DNA from: an uncultured bacterium
Lineage (GTDB): Bacteria; Bacteroidota; Bacteroidia; Chitinophagales; Chitinophagaceae
DNA length: 5,786 bases
Assembly: GCA_903957405.1 (NCBI GenBank)
Contig: CAJBPC010000245.1
Coordinates: 1-5,786 of the forward strand
Direction: 5' to 3'
Shown: positions 1 through 5,474 of the stretch, piece after piece
Position numbering within the stretch: the first letter of the stretch is position 1
Layout of the letters: every line of letters begins with the position of its first letter
Notes under the pieces: generated by a model
Database searches by the model: none
Seen by the model: the letters and a program-made list of their open reading frames with translations, nothing else
Told to the model about the DNA's origin: nothing
Program-made: the position numbers and the translations under genes

Positions 1-60
1 CGGATCTGCATGGTCCGATAGGGGGAATTCGGCCATTCGTCCCGGATCAGTGTCAATTTT
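1..60. mobile_element. Possible IS21-like element end (low confidence)
   Basis: The first ~60 bases contain CCGGATCAGTGTCAA (44-58) followed by a run of T, and spaced partial repeats on the minus strand: GATCCGGGAC, then TATCGGACCATG, then GATCCG at the window edge. IS21-family elements of Bacteroidota often carry tandem copies of motifs of this kind (a CCGGAA-like core with GTGTCAA) inside their ends. The resemblance is from memory and short. The element body, if there is one, would lie to the left of the window. It could equally be ordinary intergenic sequence. No istA or istB coding sequence is visible here. Confidence 0.25.
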
Positions 61-169
61 TTTTTAGAAAATAGTCACCTTTTATGCTTGGTATCCCGGC
101 ACAAGAGTCAACATCATATATGACGCATGTACATGCTCTGATGGTATATTGGATGTCACTAGCGTTATT
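61..169. other. Non-coding spacer next to IS remnant
   Basis: AT-rich sequence between the possible element end at the left edge and the stop codon of the minus-strand transposase remnant. I see no gene, RNA gene or convincing hairpin. The terminal inverted repeat of the IS4 element should lie shortly after the transposase stop, that is within roughly 110-168. The stretch at 149-163 (TTGGATGTCACTAGC on the plus strand) is a candidate, but with the other end of the element missing it cannot be confirmed. A 71-codon plus-strand reading frame across this area runs antisense to the transposase remnant and resembles no protein I recognise. Confidence 0.4.
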
Positions 170-437
170 TTATAAGTCTAAGATTTTCAATTGGCCATCA
201 TTTTGGTCTTTGAAATACTGTAACTGGTACTCTGTAAAGAGTCGATTTACATGTACTCTTTCGAAAACCGAGATGCTCAACACCTGTTGGATCTCGTAGA
301 GGCTATGTCTGAGCAAGAATCGCTTCTTTGCAATGGCCACAAGGACGTACTTGGAGATGGCGATCCATATCTGCGATTTCGCCACATTCTCTGATCGACC
401 CCCAGAAGGACTTTATCTTAAAGTGCTGTTAGATCCA
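170..437 (-). pseudogene. Truncated, frameshifted IS4-family transposase (C-terminal remnant)
   Basis: Read on the minus strand, this encodes the C-terminal ~88 residues of a Bacteroidota-type IS4-family transposase (DDE, DUF4372-associated group, normally around 380-400 residues). Recognisable blocks in order are WI, a stop, QHFKIKSFWGS, a frameshift, SENVAKSQIWIAIS, KYVLVAIAKKRF, SLYEIQQVLSISVFE and the family-typical tail GQLKILDL, ending at a TAA (170-172). Two lesions are visible. A TAA (429-431) sits where the family has Lys in WIKQH. One extra base near 395 separates KSFWGS from SENVAK; removing it restores a continuous match to the usual F-x-G-T/S-S-E-N block. A GTG at 385 opens the surviving frame, but it lies inside the old gene and is not a real start. 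Similarity stops upstream of about 437, so the catalytic DDE residues are gone. The gene is dead and could move only if its ends survived and an enzyme acted in trans. The family assignment rests on remembered consensus, not a search. Confidence 0.82.
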
Positions 438-536
438 TAAATTATGTATTATCAGAGGTAAAAAACAAATCGTGTCAAAGTCAAAAACACTGAAACGCAG
501 TCCCAAAAACAGTTTCAAACAACTTTTATTTTCAGC
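438..536. other. Gene-free AT-rich spacer
   Basis: This lies between the break in the transposase remnant and the hairpin at 537. It is A-rich on the plus strand, with several CAAA/AAAAAC runs, and holds no reading frame with a recognisable product. No promoter matching the Bacteroidota pattern (TTG, ~19-base spacer, TAnnTTTG) was convincing on either strand. It should hold the end of whatever transcript the terminator at 537-563 serves, but no gene is visible. Confidence 0.4.
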
Positions 537-563
537 AAAGGCGGGCAATTGTCCGCCTTTTTT
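537..563 (+). terminator. Intrinsic (rho-independent) terminator
   Basis: The left arm AAAGGCGGGC (537-546) pairs with GTCCGCCTTT (551-560) around an AATT loop. This gives 10 pairs, one of them a G-T wobble, and the outer eight are perfect. The stem runs straight into a tract of six T (558-563). This is a textbook intrinsic terminator for plus-strand transcription. In the opposite direction the stem is followed by GCTGAAAATAAAA, with no U-run, so it should be directional. There is no plus-strand gene upstream of it in the window, which makes its client unclear. It also lies only 110 bases before the barrel gene, so that gene's promoter is expected between 564 and 672 unless the hairpin acts in its leader. 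Confidence 0.8.
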
Positions 564-672
564 CATGTGATCACCCGTGCAAGTCCGCTATCGACCACTC
601 ATCCTTATTTTTTTCAGCCACCAAAGGAAAGCGGCACCAATAGACATCTCATATCCTTCAACTCCTCGGATT

Positions 673-3483
673 ATGAAGCATGTCATCCAGATATTCCTTT
701 TGATTTTTGCCCTTACAAGCGCAGAGGCCCAGGTCTCCCGCCAGATCACCGGTCGGTTGGTCGACAGCAGTTTGTCCCCATTGGCCCGTGCTACTGTAAA
801 ACTATACGCCACGGGAGGTAAAGACACCCTGAAGACGGTGACCAACAATACCGGATCCTTCCTGTTCAAGAACGTGCCGTTCTCCAAGTTCAGCATCATC
901 GCCTCCAATATCGGATACACCCTGCAGGAGAAGGCCTTCAGCCTGGATGCCGACAAGGAGGATATCCGCCTGGATGACATCGTCATGCTCCCGGCGTTCA
1001 CCTCCATGCAGGAAATCGTCATCACCACCCCTCCGATCGTCATCAAGGAGGATACCGTGGAATACAAGATCGATTCAAGCATGGTGAAGCCGAATGCGAT
1101 GGTGGAGGATGTGCTCAAGAAACTCCCCGGCATCGAGGTCGATAAGAACGGCAATATCACCGCACAGGGCAAGGCAGTCACGAGGGTGAAGGTGAATGGA
1201 AAGGATTTCTTCGGCGGCGACCCCAAGGCGGCGACCCGCGAACTATCAGCAGACATGATCGATAAAGTACAGATCATCGATGACTACGGTGACATGGCGA
1301 ATATTTCCGGCATCAAAGACGGCGAACCGGAAAAAGTGCTCAACCTGCAATTGAAGAAGGATAAGAACAAAGGCGTCTTTGCCCGCGGCACGGCCGGCTA
1401 TGGCACCAACGACCGGTACACCGGAAGCGTCAGTGCCAATATCTTCAACAACAATCGACAGATATCCTTCACGGGTAATTCCAACAACGCCAACGCCAGT
1501 GTATTCAACAGCGGCGGCGGCGGTGGCGGGATGGATCTCAACTCCGGTGGCGTGGGTCGTGCCATCATGTCTGTCGTGGGTGAGTCAGGCGGCGGTGGAG
1601 GATCCCGCGGTGGTGGCGGCGGTGGTGGCGGCAATTCAGATGGTATCACCCAGACGCATTCCCTGGGAACGAACTACCGGGAGGATTTCAGCAATGGCAA
1701 GGGCTCGATGTATGGAAGTTACAGCTTCACCAACAGGCTCACGGATGGTCTCAGGGATGTCTCCCAGCAGAACTTCTTCTCCGGCGGGAATTTCATCAAC
1801 AACCAAAAGTCAACTTTCCTCAATACTGGCCAAAACCACAGGGCCTTCTTCAACCTCGAATACAACATCGACTCGTTCAATTATATCAAGGTGAGTCCGA
1901 GTTTCACGTATGGGAACTCAGACAACCAGCAGCTGAGCATTTTCGATTTCGTGAATGACAAGTCGATCACCACCAGCCAGGGCCGCAATGAGGATTCACT
2001 GCTGAGCCGCACCCCGAATCTTAGCCTCAATGCCATCTACAACCTTAAATTCAGGAAGCGGGGACGGAACTTTTCAGCCAATATCAATCTTGGTACGAAT
2101 GCCAATGAGAGCGAGGACGAGAAGCTCAACTTCACCCGGAATATGAATCTGCCGATCGTACTGGAGACGACGCTTCGTCAGCTGATCACGCAGGACAATA
2201 CGAACCGGAACTATGGTGCGCGGATGAACTATTCAGAGCCGATCCTGAAAGACAGATTTCTGGATATCATCTACAGCTACAACTACTCCTTCGCACGCAA
2301 CGATCGCAAGACATTCTCCTACATGCCGAATGGCGATCTGGAACTCTCGCAAAACCTCAGCAACGCCTTTGAGAACACTTTCATCAACCAGCGGATGGGT
2401 GCCAATATCCGCACCGTGAAGAAGAAGTATAATTACAGTCTGGGTGTGAACATCCAGCCGGTGAATCTGAATGGTTACTCCATCAGTAAAGACAGCAGCT
2501 ATGCCCCTCAGAAGCGCACGAATATCTTCCCGGTAGCGAGATTGGCGTATAATTTCACTCGGACCAAGACCCTCAACTTCAACTATCAGGGCAGTGCACG
2601 GCAGCCGAGCTTCACGCAGCTCCAGCCGGTGCTAGATATATCCAATCCGCAATATCAGCGGATGGGTAATCCAAGACTCCGTCCCGAGCAGAGCCATAAT
2701 TTCAGCCTGTTCTTCAACAACTTCAACTTCACGAGCGGACGGGTATTCTTTGTCGGAACGAATGTGAACATGATCCAGGATAAGATCGTGAACAACAGCA
2801 TCCGCCTCGGTAATTCCGGGGCTCAGCTGACGATTCCGGAGAATGTCGATGGATATTACAACGCGACGGGATTCTATAACTACAGCAAACCATTCCAAAA
2901 CCGCAGGTATGTCGTGTCCCTGAATGGTACTGTGAATTTCAACCATAATATCAACCTGATCGATAGTGCCAACAATGTCGGTAACAACATGCTCGTATCG
3001 CAGGGGGCAAAGTTCGAGTTCAACCACAAGGAATGGTTCGAGTGGGATGCCGGTGTGCGTTATGCTCTGAATTCCGCACGCTACTCGCTGCCGGGCCAGC
3101 AGGACATCGACTTCAGCTCCTGGACGCTGCAATCCAATAGCCGGGTAGACCTCAAGGGTGGCTGGATATTCCGGTATGATTTTGAATACACCATCAACCA
3201 GGGACTCGCCGCAGGTGTGAACCAGAATCTCGCCATCCTCAATGCCTCCCTGGAGAAGACCGTCTTCAAGAAAAAGAACGGCTTCCTCCGTTTCTCCGCC
3301 TATGACATCTTCAAACAAGGGACCAATATCAGCCGTACCGTTACCGGCAACAGCATCACCGACACGCGTACGAACCGCCTGACACAATACTTCATGGCGA
3401 CGTTCACCTACCGCCTCAGCAAATTCACCGGACAGCAGCAGGGGTCGGGTATGCCGCGGGAAGTACGGATGCGGGAGTTCTGA
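673..3483 (+). CDS. Outer-membrane beta-barrel protein, TonB-receptor-like, with carboxypeptidase-regulatory-like domain
   Basis: A 936-residue outer-membrane protein. Residues 1-19 form a signal peptide (MKH, then a hydrophobic stretch and AEA before Gln20). Residues ~23-105 are a carboxypeptidase-regulatory-like beta-sandwich (QITGRLVD, NNTGSFLFKNVP, IGYTLQ). Residues ~127-235 are plug-like (DTVEYKI, MVEDVLKKLPGIEV, VKVNGKDFFGGDP, IDKVQIIDDYGD). The rest is a barrel rich in alternating aromatic/polar strands and Asn, of the outer-membrane beta-barrel family 3 type common in Bacteroidota. Glycine runs at 281-286, 306-310 and 313-320 belong to an early loop. The last strand (YFMATFTYRLSKF) is followed by a 17-residue polar tail ending in Phe. 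The ATG at 673 is chosen because it starts the signal peptide; the upstream GTG at 577 would add 32 non-secretory residues. No Shine-Dalgarno is seen, as expected for the phylum. No SusD partner or clear TonB box is seen, so the transported substrate, if any, is unknown. Confidence 0.9.
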   Translation: MKHVIQIFLLIFALTSAEAQVSRQITGRLVDSSLSPLARATVKLYATGGKDTLKTVTNNTGSFLFKNVPFSKFSIIASNIGYTLQEKAFSLDADKEDIRLDDIVMLPAFTSMQEIVITTPPIVIKEDTVEYKIDSSMVKPNAMVEDVLKKLPGIEVDKNGNITAQGKAVTRVKVNGKDFFGGDPKAATRELSADMIDKVQIIDDYGDMANISGIKDGEPEKVLNLQLKKDKNKGVFARGTAGYGTNDRYTGSVSANIFNNNRQISFTGNSNNANASVFNSGGGGGGMDLNSGGVGRAIMSVVGESGGGGGSRGGGGGGGGNSDGITQTHSLGTNYREDFSNGKGSMYGSYSFTNRLTDGLRDVSQQNFFSGGNFINNQKSTFLNTGQNHRAFFNLEYNIDSFNYIKVSPSFTYGNSDNQQLSIFDFVNDKSITTSQGRNEDSLLSRTPNLSLNAIYNLKFRKRGRNFSANINLGTNANESEDEKLNFTRNMNLPIVLETTLRQLITQDNTNRNYGARMNYSEPILKDRFLDIIYSYNYSFARNDRKTFSYMPNGDLELSQNLSNAFENTFINQRMGANIRTVKKKYNYSLGVNIQPVNLNGYSISKDSSYAPQKRTNIFPVARLAYNFTRTKTLNFNYQGSARQPSFTQLQPVLDISNPQYQRMGNPRLRPEQSHNFSLFFNNFNFTSGRVFFVGTNVNMIQDKIVNNSIRLGNSGAQLTIPENVDGYYNATGFYNYSKPFQNRRYVVSLNGTVNFNHNINLIDSANNVGNNMLVSQGAKFEFNHKEWFEWDAGVRYALNSARYSLPGQQDIDFSSWTLQSNSRVDLKGGWIFRYDFEYTINQGLAAGVNQNLAILNASLEKTVFKKKNGFLRFSAYDIFKQGTNISRTVTGNSITDTRTNRLTQYFMATFTYRLSKFTGQQQGSGMPREVRMREF

Positions 3484-3500
3484 TGCATCGCATATGCACA

Positions 3501-3552
3501 AAGCCCCCGTTGCTGCGTCTGACCATGCCGGTCAGTGGAGCGGCGGGGGCTT
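3501..3552 (+). terminator. Long compound hairpin downstream of the barrel gene, probable terminator
   Basis: It begins 17 bases after the TGA. The outer arms AAGCCCCCG (3501-3509) and CGGGGGCTT (3544-3552) pair perfectly. They are extended by TTGCT (3510-3514) with AGCGG (3539-3543), which includes two G-T wobbles. After a small internal loop, CTGACC (3519-3524) pairs with GGTCAG (3530-3535) around ATGCC. The plus-strand 3' flank is CATCATTT, so the U-tract is broken. The position and GC-rich base suggest transcript termination or 3'-end protection of the barrel mRNA. The minus-strand flank (TGTGCAT) is no better, so the direction is assigned by gene context. Confidence 0.6.
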
Positions 3553-3664
3553 CATCATTTACGGTACCGCGCTGGTATCCCCATCCCCGGGAATGCCGGT
3601 ATGGACAGCAGGGCATCCACTCCTTAAGGTGATCACCGGATACCGATCCGCACCGGATGGCATG

Positions 3665-3693
3665 GAGGCGTTTGGTCCGCCTCGGGGCTTTTT
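3665..3693 (+). terminator. Weak terminator-like hairpin ahead of the sulfatase
   Basis: GAGGCG (3665-3670) pairs with CGCCTC (3678-3683) around TTTGGTC, followed by GGGGC and five T (3689-3693). The stem is only six pairs and is separated from the T-run by five bases, so it is a poor terminator by itself. A competing hairpin is possible: GTCCGCC (3676-3682) with GGCGGAT (3696-3702), one G-T wobble, which would put the T-run in its loop. This could be a second terminator for the barrel transcript, a leader attenuator for the sulfatase, or chance. Confidence 0.3.
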
Positions 3694-3801
3694 CTGGCGG
3701 ATGGGAGCGCCGACGACAGCAGTTCGGCGGGGCAGGTGCCGGATGGAAGACGGGCTTTCAGTTGTTCGGTAATTCGTAATTTAGCCAAAACGACCCCGTT
3801 C

Positions 3802-5358
3802 ATGTCAATCTCTTTTCGGTTATTCCTTACCGTTATCCTTCATGCGTGCAATTCAGAAGGCGCAATCGCACAGAAGTCGCCTGTCCGCCCCAACATCATC
3901 GTCATGATGAGCGACGATCATGCCTATCAGGCCATCAGTGCTTACGGTCATGGACTCAACAGCACGCCACATATCGACAGGCTGGCGGAGAAGGGCATGC
4001 TTTTCAACAGGGCTTTTGTGACCAACTCCATCTGCGGTCCCAGCCGAGCCGTCTTTTTGACCGGTAAGCACAGCCATGTGAATGGGTTCAAGGACAACCA
4101 GAGTACGTTCGACGGAGACCAGCAGACGGTGGTGAAATTGCTGAGATCCGGCGGATACCGAACGGCGATCGTCGGCAAGTGGCATCTGGGTTCAGACCCG
4201 CAGGGATTCGATTATTGGAACATCCTGCCCGGTCAGGGGGACTATTACAATCCGAGGTTCATTGAGAACGGTGTGCCCGTGGCGATGAAGGGATATGTCA
4301 CCAACATCACAGCGGATCTGGCCATGCAGTGGCTCGACAAGCGGGAGAAGGACAAGCCTTTCTTTTTAGTCTGCAACCAGAAGGCTCCGCACCGCAACTG
4401 GATGCCTGAGCCCAAGTACTACCATCTTTTCGACAGCACGGATTTTCCGGTGCCGGCCAACTACTTCGATGACTACCGGTCACGCACAACCGCAGCGAAG
4501 AAGCAGGCGATGTCTATTGCGGGCGACTTGCATCCGTATTACGACCTGAAGCTCGCTTTCGAGATCCCTCTGGAGGAACGGACCGGTCTGTCTGCCGCCT
4601 GGCAGCAGATCTACAACCGGATGCGGCCGGAGGAAAAAGCCGAGTGGCAGAAAGCATATGGCCCGGCGGCGGAGAACTTCCGCAATGCAGCGTTGACGGG
4701 CAGGGAACTCGCCATCTGGAAGTATAACACCTACATGCGCGACTATCTCCGTTGCGTGCAGAGCGTAGACGATAATGTGGGGCGCATCATGGCGTATCTC
4801 CAGGAGAAGGGACTGGATCGGAATACCATCGTCATATACACTTCCGACCAGGGATTCTACCTCGGGGAGCATGGCTGGTTCGATAAGCGGTTCATGTATG
4901 AGGAGTCTTTCCGGACACCGCTCATCGTCAGCTGGCCCGGCGTCACGGAAAAGAAAATGTCGACGTCATCCATGGTACAGAACCTTGACCTTGCCGAAAC
5001 GATCCTCGACATGGCGGGATTGCCCATACCCGGCGACATGCAGGGCAAAAGCATGGTGCCGGTGCTGAAGGGTACGCAAACCGGCAATCTCCACGATGCC
5101 TTGTATTATCATTTCTACGAGAACAAGGAACACGCGGTGGCGAAGCATATTGGTGTTCGGACAGACCGGTACAAGCTCATTCATTTCTATGAGCTTGACG
5201 ACTGGGAGTTGTACGATCTGGAAAAGGACCCGTCTGAAATGCGGAATTTGACCGGATTGAAGGAATACTCGAAGATTTTCGACATGATGCATCAGCGCTT
5301 GAAAGAGCAGGTGCAGCAATACAAGGATTCCGCAGGCATCGCCCTGTTGGCAAGATGA
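3802..5358 (+). CDS. Secreted type I (formylglycine-dependent) sulfatase, GlcNAc-6-sulfatase-like
   Basis: A 518-residue sulfatase that hydrolyses sulfate esters, probably on a glycan. Seen in sequence: N-terminal hydrophobic signal (1-23); RPNIIVMMSDD with metal ligands D38 and D39; the CxPSR signature C78-G-P-S-R82, where C78 would be converted to formylglycine, followed by LTGKHSH; KWHLG (K126, H128); KAPHRNW (H197); a helical charged insertion (~243-295); TSDQGFYLGEHGWFDKR with metal ligands D349 and Q350 and K362; and a DUF4976-like C-terminal subdomain (~435-485, GVRTDRYKLIHFY then ELYDLEKDPSEMRNL). All expected catalytic residues are present. The SDQGFYLGEHGWFDKRFMYEES stretch resembles the N-acetylglucosamine-6-sulfatase-like group (SulfAtlas S1_11) from memory; substrate is inference. 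The ATG at 3802 is chosen because the signal peptide starts there; an ATG at 3736 would add 22 non-secretory residues. Export is either by signal peptidase I (AIA before Q24) or as a lipoprotein (LHAC, C16). No maturase gene or SusCD pair is nearby. Confidence 0.93.
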   Translation: MSISFRLFLTVILHACNSEGAIAQKSPVRPNIIVMMSDDHAYQAISAYGHGLNSTPHIDRLAEKGMLFNRAFVTNSICGPSRAVFLTGKHSHVNGFKDNQSTFDGDQQTVVKLLRSGGYRTAIVGKWHLGSDPQGFDYWNILPGQGDYYNPRFIENGVPVAMKGYVTNITADLAMQWLDKREKDKPFFLVCNQKAPHRNWMPEPKYYHLFDSTDFPVPANYFDDYRSRTTAAKKQAMSIAGDLHPYYDLKLAFEIPLEERTGLSAAWQQIYNRMRPEEKAEWQKAYGPAAENFRNAALTGRELAIWKYNTYMRDYLRCVQSVDDNVGRIMAYLQEKGLDRNTIVIYTSDQGFYLGEHGWFDKRFMYEESFRTPLIVSWPGVTEKKMSTSSMVQNLDLAETILDMAGLPIPGDMQGKSMVPVLKGTQTGNLHDALYYHFYENKEHAVAKHIGVRTDRYKLIHFYELDDWELYDLEKDPSEMRNLTGLKEYSKIFDMMHQRLKEQVQQYKDSAGIALLAR

Positions 5359-5474
5359 TCATCGAGCGGCCAATACGCATTGTTTCTCCATGACATGAGC
5401 CTTCTATCAATTCCGCATCACGGTTGCCGGCATGTACGCATAGGATCGGATTTTTCCACAAGCACACTGCGGTG
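5359..5474. other. Convergent intergenic spacer
   Basis: A 116-bp gap between the sulfatase stop codon and the stop codon of the minus-strand barrel gene. The two genes converge, so a shared bidirectional terminator would be expected, yet no stem with a T-run is apparent. The only small inverted repeat is ACAC-TGCG-GTGT near 5464-5475, which is too short to call. Termination may be Rho-dependent. Confidence 0.4.

Larger units (their letters stand above)
3484..3801. other. Structured intergenic region between barrel gene and sulfatase
   Basis: A 318-bp GC-rich gap between two genes on the same strand. It contains a long compound hairpin at 3501-3552, adjacent palindromes CCTTAAGG (3622-3629) and GGTGATCACC (3628-3637), a direct repeat CACCGGAT (3634-3641 and 3651-3658), a small perfect hairpin ATCCG-CAC-CGGAT (3646-3658), a second terminator-like hairpin at 3665-3693 and three copies of CGGATGG (3654, 3698, 3740). 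A plus-strand reading frame spans it (3494-3772), but its protein is Gly/Pro/Arg-rich, has no recognisable fold and overlaps the hairpins, so I do not call it a gene. Confidence 0.5.

Noticed and set aside
84..299. Plus-strand 71-codon reading frame
   Set aside because: It lies mostly antisense to the IS4 transposase remnant, and its protein has no recognisable features.
577..672. Upstream extension of the barrel gene from GTG at 577
   Set aside because: It would place 32 residues ahead of a well-formed signal peptide, and starts only 14 bases after the terminator T-run.
1379..1894. Plus-strand 171-codon frame inside the barrel gene
   Set aside because: It is an out-of-frame shadow of the glycine-rich region; the Ala/Pro/Ser/Thr-rich composition is what frame-shifted GC-rich code produces.
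2632..3501. 289-codon minus-strand frame opposite the barrel gene
   Set aside because: It is fully antisense to a confidently coding region with a clear C-terminal barrel strand, shows no recognisable domain and has no start context; an antisense shadow.
3494..3772. Plus-strand 92-codon frame in the intergenic gap
   Set aside because: It overlaps the compound hairpin and both terminator-like stems, and the protein is low-complexity Gly/Pro/Arg-rich without motifs.
3756..3784. Possible Bacteroidota promoter for the sulfatase: TTTC, 17-base gap, TAATTTAG
   Set aside because: Each half deviates from the TTTG / TAnnTTTG consensus and the gap is at the short limit; it would leave a leader of only about 10 bases. 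Suggestive but not strong enough to annotate.
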